Source: Rutstroemia sp. NJR-2017a BVV2
Taxonomy: Eukaryota > Ascomycota > Leotiomycetes > Helotiales > Rutstroemiaceae
DNA: 64,000 nucleotides
Reading direction: 5' to 3'
NCBI GenBank assembly: GCA_002946415.1
Contig: NJPS01000051.1
Span: 112,001-176,000 of the forward strand
In this document: positions 10,955-21,229 of the stretch, piece by piece
Layout of the letters: every line of letters begins with the position of its first letter
How positions within the stretch are numbered: the stretch's first letter is position 1
Translations under genes and position numbers: made by a program
The notes under the pieces: model-generated
What the model was told of the DNA's origin: nothing
Seen by the model: the letters and a program-made list of their open reading frames with translations, nothing else
The model's database searches: none

Positions 10955-13589
10955 ATGACCCAGAATTCTGCAAATTCTGCAACTCCGTACATGACGATCC
11001 CGCAGGATGTTTCAACGTCTCTGTCACCAAACAAACCCTCGCCAAACCGTATCAAATGTGACTTCCCCGGCTGTAGGAAACTCTTCACGCGTAAAGAGCA
11101 TCTCACCCGTCATCTGAAATCACATGATCCCGAACTGCAGCACGAGTGTTTGGTTTGTGGCCGACGATATGCACGAAGGTAGGTCTCCCTGCTCCCTACT
11201 CCCTTGATCGCCCATGCTATGATTGGTTGCTGAGGGCCGCTCTTCTTTTTATATAGCGATGTCTTGAAACGGCATCTAGACCATCACTCCCAGAGTTCGG
11301 GTACTAAACGCACCTTGGTCGCCTGCACTTCATGTCATGAACGAAAGCTCAAGTGCGATGAAATCTCGCCATGCCGATCATGCGTTCGCAGTTCAATTCG
11401 ATGCAGTCGAACTGCTTCAAACTGGGCTGCCCGTATGAGTAGGAGCGCGAATGTCACAGTTGTCTCTGGAGCCGCGAATGCGAATCGTACGATTAATGCA
11501 GCTGATTCGGCCGATAACATCAATGCATCGGCAAGTCCAGACCTCCAACATCCTTGGTTCCAGATTGGAGAGTCAATAAGCCCAATTGGTGAATATCCAG
11601 ACATTGATATGAGTATGCTATACTCGACCGATCTCACCACAAACGTCTTTCCACCCTGGGGTGGAAGTCCCCTTGGACGAGGAGCCAACGCAGATTTATC
11701 CACTGCGATTGTATCCGATGATACCTCCTTTTTGCTCCATACAATTGATCCAACCGTCAAACAATGGATGAGTGAGCCTCGCCTTGAAATTGAACGGATT
11801 GAACCAAGCATGTCGACATTCACCTCAGACTCTCCAGAATCCAGGTCATCGGGATCTTTTGAGCAAGATCACGTCGTGGATTTGCGTAGGTATCTCAATC
11901 AAAATTCGGCACATGTCGAGAAGTTGTTGAGGCTATATTTCACGGATCTGCATCCATACTGGCCTGTCTTGCATGCCCCAACCTTCAATCCGCGGAGTGT
12001 ATCTCCTGTATTGTTAGGCTCTATGGTCCTGCTTGCCAGCTGGCTCAAGGGAGATCCTGATCATGTAAAGCTTGCCTCGCTTGTGTTTGATGGAATAGCA
12101 GCCGCCCGACCGGTATGCCTATCCCTGTTTTTTCAGGAGTCGGCGTTGGCTAAAAGCAAAATTGTTTCTAGGAGTTCAATCTATCTTTCGACCAAGAGAT
12201 CACTACGTCTTCCTTACATAATCTACAAGCTTTGCTGCTCTGTGTTGTATATGCTCTATATTTTCTAGTAAGTTTGTATTGAGAGTGAATCCTGTATTCT
12301 GTTTAGGTTATGCAGAGCTAACTGCATGATAGACGACGAAGGGAATGGCAGCCAGGGCAGTCCACTTCAATAGTATATTGATATCTACCTGTCGACATGC
12401 CGGAGTTTTCAACGGACAGAACAGATATTATGAATTGGGAGATTGTCCGTTTGATCTTTGGTTGGTTCAAGAACAATTGCACAGGTATGTTACTGAAGAC
12501 TTAATGTCTTTGAGATTTCCCTGACTTATTTGACTACACAGGCTCGCCTTTTCCGCGCTGAGAGTAGATGCATATCTCAGTGTGTTAATGGATTATCCAC
12601 CTTCAGTCCGCTACCAAGAAATCAGTATTCCTCTACCAAAGTCAATGGAACTTTGGACGGCCGCAACCGAAAAAGATCGCCGTCGTCTCCAATGGAACGA
12701 GCCTGCTGGTCGCGAAAAAGCATTGTTCTGCTTCCTTGTGCGAGACATTCTAGACACAGGTGACGAACGGCAAGTCTCGAGCTATTTGACCAACGCCGAT
12801 TATCATCTTGCTTTGTGTTCTCTGCAAGTTGGAACTTGGGAAACTGCCCGCGAAGCTTTTTGCTGCTGCGACTCGGATGAGCTCATCACTGATGCCAAAA
12901 GTAGGAATCCTGTACAAATCTTCAGGACACAACTCCGTTCCTGGAGAAAAGGTATGGAAAAGGACTGTCAAATCAATCATGTAACTCAGTCATCTACACG
13001 GGAACCCAGTCATATATTTCCACAGCTGAATCTCCTTCTATTTCATATCTCTTCGCTCACAATAAATGCACCATTGAAACTTCTCCAGCGTCAAGGATGC
13101 TGCTTCAAATGTCGCCCTTCGACAGGCACTGGTCTCCCCACGCACAAGACGAGGGCGCGATTAAATGAATGGATGAGTTCACCACATCCACGAACAGCAT
13201 TGTGGCATGCTGCACAAATATGTCAGTCAGTTGGATCTAATGTTTCGATATTTTCGGCCCAACCGACTCTGAATCCTCTTTCTATTCCTGGTCTGCTCAA
13301 AAGCGCTATTGCTGTCTGCTCTTATTCCCATCACAATCGCGCGTGCTCAGATTGTACAGGAGCACCGCGCGGGGAATTTGTGAACCTTTTTGCAGTACCC
13401 GATGACAGTGAAACGCTAAAGGCATGGAAGGAGCACGGTGTTGGGAGTGCAAGTTGGGGCACCGACGGAATTCCGATCTGTCAGTGTAAGTTTACACCGT
13501 TGGAGATGTGGTTTAGAACTGCTTTGGCAAGGGACAAAGGTGCCGAGGCGCAGTTTATTTCGTTTCTTGCGGGTCTAAATGAATGTTGA
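10955..13589 (+). CDS. Transcription factor with two C2H2 fingers and a Zn2Cys6 cluster
   Basis: Nuclear DNA-binding regulator of 791 residues. Exons 10955-11178, 11257-12112, 12172-12267, 12333-12484, 12542-13589. Finger 1 is CDFPGCRKLFTRKEHLTRHL (residues 35 onward). Finger 2 begins CLVCGRRYARSDVLKRHL, formed across intron 1. A Zn2Cys6 cluster follows (CTSCHERKLKCDEISPCRSC, then C-x6-C). The rest is the fungal-specific regulatory domain (Fungal_trans): YFTDLHPYWPVLHAPTF, then LHNLQALLLCVVYALYFL, which appears only after removing introns 2 and 3, then VHFNSILISTCRHAG and LAFSALRVDAYLSVL. This C2H2-plus-C6 arrangement is a known fungal class. The weakest part is the 13000-13150 segment, where another small intron is possible. 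Targets unknown. Confidence 0.85.
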
Positions 13590-13816
13590 GATAGTGAAGC
13601 ACTTTAAATTGTCAATGGATTTTTGGGCGAGGAAAGGGCGTTTTCAGGAATTCGATTTATATTGGAGGATCAAGGGTGTATCAAATGTACTACTTTTTTT
13701 TCTATTATTTTTTCTGGCCTTTTGGGGAAAAGGGAATCGTATACAGTAATCATTAAATCTCGAGTATTCAAGAACGGGCAAAGGAGGACCGAATTGGCGT
13801 ACAGTAAATAAGACAA

Positions 13817-14824
13817 TCACGATCGAAGCATTGCTTCGCATTTCGCCTTCATCTCTCTAAGCTCCATCACTTCCTTCTCCTCCAGCTCATCATTCATCGC
13901 GGCCAATTGCCTGTGCTGCCACATCGACGTCCCTATTGGTGCCTTACGCAGATTCTTCTTCAGATTCAGGCTTCGAGCTCTCCTCCAGGATTCTACACTC
14001 TTGTTAATCATACCTCCCGCAAAGAGCCATACCAACGGATCCTGCTGCATGTATGCCTTTTCGAGCGGCTTACTCCGCTCCTGCACAAGTAATGCGCGCA
14101 GGCTATCCCATTTATTCCACACAGGCGTCGACCACGTCCACGCCCCCGTGCGCACAGTAGGCGGTTTGGGGAAACGAGCGATGTGGCGTTCACGCGCGGT
14201 TTGCAGGAGCCCTTGCAGCATCTCGGCGGTCGGCTGCCATACCCCTTTTTCCATGAGCCGCCGTTGCAGGTACGCGTACGTCTCGCACATGTACGGAATC
14301 ATGTTGATGTCAGAACGCCATTTGTTTTTGCACTCGTGGCATAGAGTGGGCTTGGAGAGCATGTCGGGCGGCGTGTGGATTTGCTCTGAAATTACGTTTT
14401 CGCGTTTTTGGCCGTCGGAGAGGTGCCCGCAGATTCGGTAGGAGATGGTTGAGTTGTTGGATCGGCGTGACTTGCTTGATTTTGAATTGCTTGACTTGGG
14501 GATGTCTTTACTCTCGTCGCTGAAGTATGCATCGCCGTCTCTAGGGTTGCTGCGTCCCTTTTTACCTCTCCGCCCTTTGGAGTTTGATGGTTCACAACCT
14601 GTAAACCAGCTTCCTTGACGGTGCTTCCTCTTTCCTCGTGCTTCACTGCCGGATGACGGTGGGGTGGGTAGACCAACTGGAGGTGGCTGACGGCTTCCAC
14701 TTCTTGCACTACCGGGACGTGACTCAAAGGAATCAAGTCCAGCGGGCGCGAAGTCTCCTTGCCTTGAACTGCTGGATCTCAGGTTGTAGAGGGATCCAGC
14801 TGGGCTGGATAAGCTGTGAGGCAT
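13817..14824 (-). CDS. Hypothetical protein, basic low-complexity N-half
   Basis: Uninterrupted 335-codon frame with ATG at 14824, tail-to-tail with the zinc-finger regulator. I do not recognise the family. The first 130 residues are Ser/Pro/Gly/Lys-rich and probably disordered, with a nuclear-localisation-like stretch (SKGRRGKKGRSNPR). A conserved-looking second half begins ISYRICGHLSDGQKR, contains a single CxxC pair (LCHECKNKW), is rich in Trp, and ends in a Glu/Lys helix (LEEKEVMELREMKAKCEAML). The compositional contrast between halves and consistent frame use argue for a real gene, possibly nuclear. Confidence 0.6.
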   Translation of the reverse strand: MPHSLSSPAGSLYNLRSSSSRQGDFAPAGLDSFESRPGSARSGSRQPPPVGLPTPPSSGSEARGKRKHRQGSWFTGCEPSNSKGRRGKKGRSNPRDGDAYFSDESKDIPKSSNSKSSKSRRSNNSTISYRICGHLSDGQKRENVISEQIHTPPDMLSKPTLCHECKNKWRSDINMIPYMCETYAYLQRRLMEKGVWQPTAEMLQGLLQTARERHIARFPKPPTVRTGAWTWSTPVWNKWDSLRALLVQERSKPLEKAYMQQDPLVWLFAGGMINKSVESWRRARSLNLKKNLRKAPIGTSMWQHRQLAAMNDELEEKEVMELREMKAKCEAMLRS

Positions 14825-16154
14825 CGTGGTTGGTGGGTTTGACTAGGGCTTCTTGTTGCTCTGGACGGTGATACTGGGGTGTTCAGAGTCTAGAGTTTGT
14901 TAGAAAGGGGAGTTGTTGCTGAGTGTAGTAAGGGATCTTGGAGGTGTAAGTGGATTTAAAATATGTAAATCATTATCCACGATGTTAAAGGGTTGTTCGA
15001 AAGAAATCTTGGTTTGAACTCTTGGGCCATTGTTCGTTTTCTTTGTTCAGACTTTTGGAATTCTTAGATAGCTTGGCCGTAAAGGCATTGTTCTTGAGAC
15101 GTGAGGTCAACCTGCTATTCATGGAATTCCCGATGCGTTGCTGATCCGAGCAACCCACACTCTTAGTCCGTCAGCCCAACTGGTAGCCTTTCTATCTCTG
15201 GCAAATTCTATGCGACGCTGCTACCTACCTGAGTATAAAAATCGAAACCGTCTCTCACGTAGCTTGCTTTTTCGATCTCTGTTCTTCGCCGCGTGTGAGA
15301 ATAGACCAGATATATACCATAATAGCCACTCCCCAAGAGTGGCGTCACCTTTTGGTTTTACACCCCGCATAATCAATGCTGTCGGTCTTCCACTCTTCCT
15401 TAGCTACGATCAGGAGCCCAGGTTTTCGGTGCACGAGTGGCAATCCTCACCTACTTCCTTCTCCTTTTTGTCCTAGTTTATATGCGTCTCCTTTGTATAT
15501 TTCGAGCACATCTAATACATTCGTCCTCTTAGCACATCGTCATGGCTTTTTTCTTAGAGCCGTATACTGCACTCATACATATACATAAGATTGCCACAAT
15601 GACATCCGCTCATTATCCTCCTTTTTGAGGCGGCAACTCCTGTTCATTTTTTCACCATCTTAACCATTCTTCTTCCTTAAGAATCGGGAGGAATCTCGCA
15701 TATCAAAGTACTCCAACCATAGTTTTCTTTTTGTACTAAATTTCTAAAGAGTGACACTAAATATCTTCGCTACAAACACCTTCCCCACTAAAGTAATCTA
15801 TTGACAAGAACCATCAAGTTGAAAAACTTAATCGAGCTTAGGATAGAGAGTATATACACTGGTAGGCAAGCTAGTAGGCAAGCGTATAATACCAAGATGT
15901 TACCCCTCATGTACCTGGTCGGATGGTCCATCGCCAACAGAGTTCAGGCAGCTTGATCGAGCTCCTTAGGTACAGACTGTTAAAGGGCCTGTTATTTTTA
16001 ATAAAAGTTGTTGAGGTTTAAACATTAAGTATACTTAAACTTACTCCAAAGCCCTTGCTTTATCTAGCCTTATAGTTAGCCTTCAGTCTCTTCTGAGTGT
16101 CTAGCTTGCTGATCTCCTATTTAGGTTCAGCTTTAATTGCTATAGTAGGGTGTT

Positions 16155-16277
16155 TTACTTACTAAGATGCAAGTAGCAACTAAGCAGCCAGCCAATTGGT
16201 GTTGTAACAACAATGAAGATAAACGCTGCTAGACCAACAATAGCTGCTTTGGGCCATCCTGATTCTTGTGGATCCAT
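16155..16277 (-). CDS. Candidate 40-residue membrane peptide or first exon
   Basis: ATG at 16277 opens a 40-codon frame starting MDPQESGWPKAAIVGLAAF, with one strong transmembrane segment (about residues 11-34) ending in TPIGWLLSCYLHLSK. The frame's end (CTTAGTAAGTAAAAC) contains a perfect GTAAGT donor, so this may be the first exon of a longer spliced gene whose later exons I could not find, rather than a complete peptide. A polar start followed by a clean hydrophobic helix is unlikely by chance in such AT-rich DNA, but evidence is limited. Confidence 0.3.
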   Translation of the reverse strand: MDPQESGWPKAAIVGLAAFIFIVVTTPIGWLLSCYLHLSK

Positions 16278-16466
16278 TCTCCGTAGTAAAAGTCGACCTT
16301 GTATCAGATTCAAAGACAATCAGCGATCAGTGAAGAGTAATATTTTGAGGAAGTAAATGAGTCGAAATTAATAATTTGTTTAGATACTATCGCGATTTAT
16401 ATATACGAACAACACACTCCGTTTTTGGAACCAGCAGAGGCTATAGTATTCATAGCTAGCTGAAAA

Positions 16467-16740
16467 GGGAACCGGGTTGCTCAGAGAGTGCTGTGTATGG
16501 ACAGTCACGTGAGCATGTGACTTGGGTAAGGCAATAGAGCCACCAGCCCTAATTAGGAACCGGGTTGTTCAAGAGTGCTGTACTTAGACAGTTACATAAG
16601 CATGTGACTTGGTAAGGTAATAAAGCCACTAGTTCTAATTAGGAACCGGGTGCTACTCTTTTCCCAATCGCGTCTATGAGTGGACGTCAAAATGCATAGA
16701 GTTCGTATATAGCACTAATCCCGATCAGGAACCGGGACAG
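16467..16740. repeat. 86-88-bp periodic array of AGGAACCGGG motifs
   Basis: GGAACCGGG occurs at 16468, 16556, 16642 and 16728 (spacings 88, 86, 86). The first two units align along their whole length (CTCAGAGAGTGCTG, GCATGTGACTTGG, AAGCCAC, CTAATTA). The third keeps only the edges. Unit 2 differs from unit 1 mainly by CA to TA and TG to TA changes. Unit 1 contains a CACGTG E-box, lost in unit 2. The array ends about 180 bp before the ATG at 16919. Confidence 0.8.
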
Positions 16741-16918
16741 AAATTTGGATGGGTGCAAAGAAGGTAGTATACAGCCTTGTAGCACAACACAACAGATATA
16801 AATCGGCTGTATCTATCTTCATCTGCTCTCTCACCTTCTACCTACTAAAATACTATGCAAACTATTCCTCTCACGCACTGGAAATTCTTATTGACTTTCA
16901 GTCACATTCACCCTTTCT

Positions 16919-19223
16919 ATGGATCCTTCAGAAATCGAAAACGACCCGCATTTCGAGCAGTTCGTCGATATACCAGATGACAACCATGTATTCTTCGAAG
17001 AACAACTGCCATCTCAGGTATTACCAAATATATATCCGGAAGTAACGCTAGAAGATCCCTTATTATTCCTCGACCCTGTTAATGGCCTACAGAACCCCTC
17101 AGTGAGCGGTTTTCTCGGCGGCGAAGGTGTTGTCAATCTCGATGGCGAAAGTGAGCTCTTTAGCCTTATGCAGGCGGATCCAACATATAATGTGGAAGTA
17201 AGCGATCCCATGCATATCGAACATTCCATATTCCAAGCATCTGGGGGCCAAGATCAACAGAACCTCGAACCAACTACGGCTGTTGACAACTGGCCTGCTT
17301 CTATGCACTTCATGCCCCCCGAAGCAAGTGAAGATGATCGCTCTTCGGCTGCGGTCATTCCAGGAACCGAATGGAACCCGGAATGGAACCCGGAATGGAA
17401 CTGGTCAGCGAATGATTCAACCCTAGGCTTGCAGCAGGGTCCAGCACAGCTCTGGCATCTCCCAAACACCGATCAAGTTCAACATTTGACTGCGCTGGTA
17501 AGCTTCAACACTATGCAAGGCAGTTCGCAACCAGACTCCTCTTTTCGAGAACCACAGGATCTATCTTATTCCCACTCCTCGCCATTAAACACATTCAGAA
17601 CGCCCTTAGTCACATCTCCGCCAATCATCGACGAGTCTCTCTCAACTTCTTTCTTCTCTAGAGCGAACAGGCAACAGATACTACAAGCCAAACCAATTGA
17701 ATCGTATCAAACCCGATACTCCTCACCAATCTTATCTACCAATCAGGGTCCATTAGCCAATACTACTTCGTCCTTTATGACCGGAGAGCATAGAACAATT
17801 ATTCCAAAGCCAGTGGTTCTTCCAGATAAGCACAAGGCAAAAAGAAAACTCAATTCTGTCGCTGTTACTGTATACGGACCACCACCACCCAAGAAAATGC
17901 GAAAATCTGCGACCAAAGAATACCTGACACCGTTCTGTCACAATTTCTCGCTGCCAGCAAATCCCGGCAAGGACAATGTACCCCAAAAGAAGAACAAGTG
18001 GCCCTGTCTTCGATGTAGGGAATATAAGAAAGGAGTATGTCCTGTATCTCTACGTTTGCAGAGTAGAAGTGACTGACATTACGCAGTGCACTGGTGGTTA
18101 TCCATGTGAAGGCTGTCATCCATATATTCGTCAGGCTGTTGCACGACGTTCTAGCCAGAATTTAAAGTGGACGCTGTGTATCAAATCTAATATATGGGAA
18201 TTGAGCTATTTTGCTGATGGTAGGTAAATTTTTATCCGCTGATGAACACGGTCTGAATCAATTACAGATATGCGTGATATGACGTCTCGTCACAAAGAAT
18301 CTGATGTACATTCTTTTTTCGTCTTCCAAATCCGAAATGCTCTGAATTACAGCGACTACAAAAGCCATCTATCTTCAATAGATGATGGTTCTTGGACTAT
18401 TGCCATTTTGATACTGCAGGGGCTAGGACAGTATATTGTTACATACTCACCAACCGCGCAAAAAGTTATGTGGGGTACCAAAACTAGTCAATTGAGATTT
18501 AGGACACAGGTGCCGAAACGATTACGCTCTGGCTCAGCATGGAAAGTTCCTAGGGCCCCTACTGAGCTTATTGAATTTGATGACTTTAACCCCGTACCCG
18601 ATTTCACTGGCCTAGTTTGGGTCGCTATTTGTCTTCACTTTGAAGCAATATGCAAATTCTTTGAAGTATCTTGTCGCGATTTTGAGGTTGCTTTCCTGTG
18701 CTTGAACCATTATTTTCTTTTTAATTTAAATTCATATCTCACTTCTTATCAGAATGAAAAGACTAAGAGTAAAAAAATAGCAATCGGTGTTTGCGCAATA
18801 GCCGGTCTCTACAGCTTCATTATTCTCGCTAAGCAGGGCTTTGGTGATCTACATCTAAAGCTTGGGGTCTGGAATGCTAGTATGTCCGACCATGTAGTTG
18901 GCTTCTGTCAGTATCATTTGGAAAAGATCAAAAAGGATTTTGAAGCAATGTGCTCAAAGGAGGAAAGAGAAGAATACCTCCGTTATTATACCAAGTATGA
19001 AGTTGCTTGTGCGGAAATTGCTCAAATGGACATATTGCAATGGGTCGATGTCAGACTAAATCAGGGAGCAACTACAGAGTCGTTTAGCGATGATGAGGAT
19101 GATGAGGATGATGAGGATGATGAGGACGATGAGGATGATGAGGATGATGAGGATGATGAGGATGATGAGGATGATGAGGATGATGAGGATGATGAGGATG
19201 GTTACAGGCATGGAGGAACTTAG
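16919..19223 (+). CDS. Zinc-cluster-like protein with long acidic tail
   Basis: 734-residue protein of unknown function, possibly a nuclear regulator. Exons 16919-18034, 18087-18219, 18268-19223; phases close. Residues 1-330 are acidic/Ser/Gln-rich like an activation region, with a three-copy EWNP repeat near residue 150. A basic patch (KAKRKL, PPPPKKMRK) precedes a cysteine cluster completed across intron 1: CLRCREYKKGCTGGYPCEGC (C363, 366, 373, 379, 382). This matches the first five cysteines of a Zn2Cys6 finger, but the sixth is missing at normal spacing; the next Cys is about 20 residues on. The middle (VWVAICLHFEAICKFFEVS) is predicted folded and helical. The last 45 residues are mostly repeated Asp-Asp-Glu. 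Base composition is more AT-rich than in neighbours. No family assigned with confidence. Confidence 0.65.
19090..19200 (+). repeat. 9-bp GATGAGGAT coding repeat
   Basis: About twelve near-perfect copies inside the 3' end of the zinc-cluster-like gene, coding for the Asp/Glu tail. The run is multiple-of-three, so length changes keep the frame. Confidence 0.9.
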
Positions 19224-19453
19224 ACGGATTCTGACGAACTGAGTATAGACGATATCGATATAGGATGGAATCTCTAAGGATTGGGATTTTGATCCTAGGT
19301 CTTCGCTTCAAACACCTTCCCCACTCATACTTAGTCCCAAACAAAATTCACAAACTCAATACTCGTCATATCCTTCACAGAATCATATATCTCATCATAT
19401 ACTCTCCTTCCTCGTCATCTTGATCATCGCCTCCATCAACGTTCACGCTGCTC

Positions 19454-19963
19454 ATGCAGAGCGCCAGGATTCTTACGCTCTTTCCAACTGCTCAGTTCAC
19501 TACTAGAAAATCATACAACTTCGATACCATCTGGGGTCAAACAAGTAGTTATCCTCTTTCTTACCTACCTCCTTCCTGTCCCATTTCATTATACCTCCTT
19601 CCTTCCTTCTTCAACCCCCATCTACTTACTATTCATCATTTCCATCTTCTACACCAAATCCGCAAAACCTTCACTAACATCCAGCTCCCAGGCCCAACCC
19701 GCATCGCACTCCTCGACTCCAGCACCACCTCTTCCGCCTCCGCCTCTGATGAATCTTCCTCTTCCTCTTCCTCCACCAGCACACCCCCAAAATCCTTCCC
19801 CGGTTACAACCCCTTCCTCTCCACCCTCTCCACTCTCCCCACCATTTCCCCCACCCCAATCATCCTCACCTCTCTTCCCCCTCACTCCACATCCACATCC
19901 ACCACCACAACCATCATCTCCCCATCCACCTCTCCTTCTCCCTCTTCCGGCATCTCTAACTGA
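19454..19963 (+). CDS. Doubtful Ser/Thr/Pro-rich frame
   Basis: A 169-codon frame from ATG 19454 through C-rich DNA. Its second half is low complexity (runs of Ser, Thr and Pro). No signal peptide, domain or family recognised. The high CT content of 19550-19960 lengthens frames by chance, so it may be noncoding, for example a decayed exon of a cell-wall protein. Kept only because the region has no better explanation. Confidence 0.2.
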   Translation: MQSARILTLFPTAQFTTRKSYNFDTIWGQTSSYPLSYLPPSCPISLYLLPSFFNPHLLTIHHFHLLHQIRKTFTNIQLPGPTRIALLDSSTTSSASASDESSSSSSSTSTPPKSFPGYNPFLSTLSTLPTISPTPIILTSLPPHSTSTSTTTTIISPSTSPSPSSGISN

Positions 19964-20125
19964 TTAAAAGGCCCAATCCACCCACCACAGACTTCAGCTT
20001 CTGTTCCAGTCACTGTTAACTCACTCCACTTGCTCATCCATTCGATTCTACCACAAGTGTGCGTAGTCAATCCACCCTCTCCCTTGACTTGCAAGATGCC
20101 TCTTCAGCTCACCACGAAATTTCAC

Positions 20126-20400
20126 CTACATTTCCCCCACGATCAACCCCGCCCCCACCACCATCCCACTCAATAAACCCCCCCATGCATTCTTCCTCGC
20201 ACCCGCGCCCGAGCCCGCAGCCGAACCCGTAGCAGTCTTACTCCCACTACTCTTCACTTCTAATTGCGATTCCGTAGTTGAGATCTTACTCCCTAAAGTA
20301 GAAGACACCAATGCAGATGTAGTAGCAGTACGCGTCGTGATACTCGTTGTGTGGTTCGAGAAGGGGGTTGAGAGGATGGCGGTAGAGTTAATGGAAGTGA
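20126..20400 (-). pseudogene. Orphan C-terminal exon of a GPI-anchored-type protein
   Basis: Minus-strand frame ending at 20126 reads a Ser/Thr-rich stalk (TTSITTRTATTSALVSS), then a small-residue cleavage-like site (GSAAGSGAGARKN), then a terminal hydrophobic run (WGGLLSGMVVGAGLIVGEM). This is the layout of a GPI-attachment signal on a fungal surface protein. The frame has no ATG and is blocked by a stop just upstream (about 20410), where DNA on the other strand already codes for the DUF4188 gene. No upstream exon could be joined, so this looks like the 3' remnant of a surface-protein gene whose body has been lost. A spliced gene reaching across the DUF4188 locus is the alternative. Confidence 0.45.
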
Positions 20401-20401
20401 T

Positions 20402-21229
20402 ATGATATACAAGTTACGCAATGGCCTCATGATACGGCAAGGCGTCCTTCGAGACCCTAGCTTCGATGATGTTCGGTTGGGAAGATATTCAACACAGATA
20501 CCTTTTCCAGATGGATCAACCTCTCCGACACCATCTGACCAGCAAGTAGTAGTTTTTAAACTTGGGACTCGCACCAATCAGTATGTACACACAAGTTGTA
20601 GCAACTCTAGGTGATCCGTACTTAATTTGAGGTTCTACACAGCGTTGATGGACGGTTTGCACCAGGACTCGCAGAAGCCGGGAAACAATTCGGCGAGATG
20701 TGGCGCGAATTCAACAACCGCGAGAAATGGGGCTGTAAGTATTTTCCTCCTTTACCATCTCCATATGCATCTTTAAAGCTTTTATTGATCTAATGTCCGG
20801 CGTGATAAGATCTCGGCAAAACCTCTACGTTATTTGCTACTGACGAGGAGTCTGGAAACACAATGATGTGGATATCATACTAGAAAGACCTCGAACATCT
20901 TCAAGCGTTCTCACAAGCACCTCTCCACCGCAAGGTCTGGGAGGACTTCAATTGGGCCAAGAATCCACACTTTAGCATTATGCATGAAACATATGTGGCG
21001 CCTAAGGGTAATTGGGAGACTATTTATTGGAATTTCAAACCGGTCGGATTTGGTATGCTCTGTGTCTGGTTTGGTTGAGCGAGAACTTGCTAATACTGCT
21101 TTCATAGGACAAATGAAACATCTTACTGATGAAAGTAAAGTTAATGGAACTACGGTGACTTCATTGAGGGAGGTAAATGGTGCCACTTGGAAATCCATGA
21201 AGAGCAGGATGGGGATGAAAAATGCATGA
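20402..21229 (+). pseudogene. DUF4188 (monooxygenase-like) gene with one in-frame stop
   Basis: Exons 20402-20580, 20643-20734, 20810-21052, 21108-21229; all three introns have proper ends and matching phases, and would code for 211 residues. The product belongs to the DUF4188 family of small proteins, often annotated as monooxygenase-like: QQVVVFKLGTRTNHV, then GRFAPGLAEAGKQFGEMW, KDLEHLQAFSQAPLHRKVW and FSIMHETYVAPKGNWE. Codon 115 (20881-20883) is TAG between ISY and KDLEHL, where the family usually has Trp in Y-W-R/K-D-L-E. One G-to-A change from TGG explains it, and on the other strand this is CpA to TpA, a RIP-type context. Everything else is intact, so decay is recent, or the base is an allele or sequencing error. 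The true start could be further upstream. Confidence 0.7.

Larger units (their letters stand above)
14825..16918. other. AT-rich gene-poor region upstream of the zinc-cluster-like gene
   Basis: 2.1 kb. 14825-15600 holds CT-rich sequence with no joinable exons. 15700-16400 becomes AT-rich, with a doubled TAGGCAAGC(T/G) motif near 15864-15886. One 40-codon frame on the minus strand (16155-16277) and an array of four AGGAACCGGG motifs (16468-16740) are listed separately. Confidence 0.5.

Noticed and set aside
19084..19344. His/Pro repeat frame on the minus strand
   Set aside because: Antisense shadow of the Asp/Glu-coding repeat.
20402..20880. Treating the first part of the DUF4188 gene as a short complete protein
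   Set aside because: Family similarity continues without interruption after the stop codon at 20881 through two more properly spliced segments.
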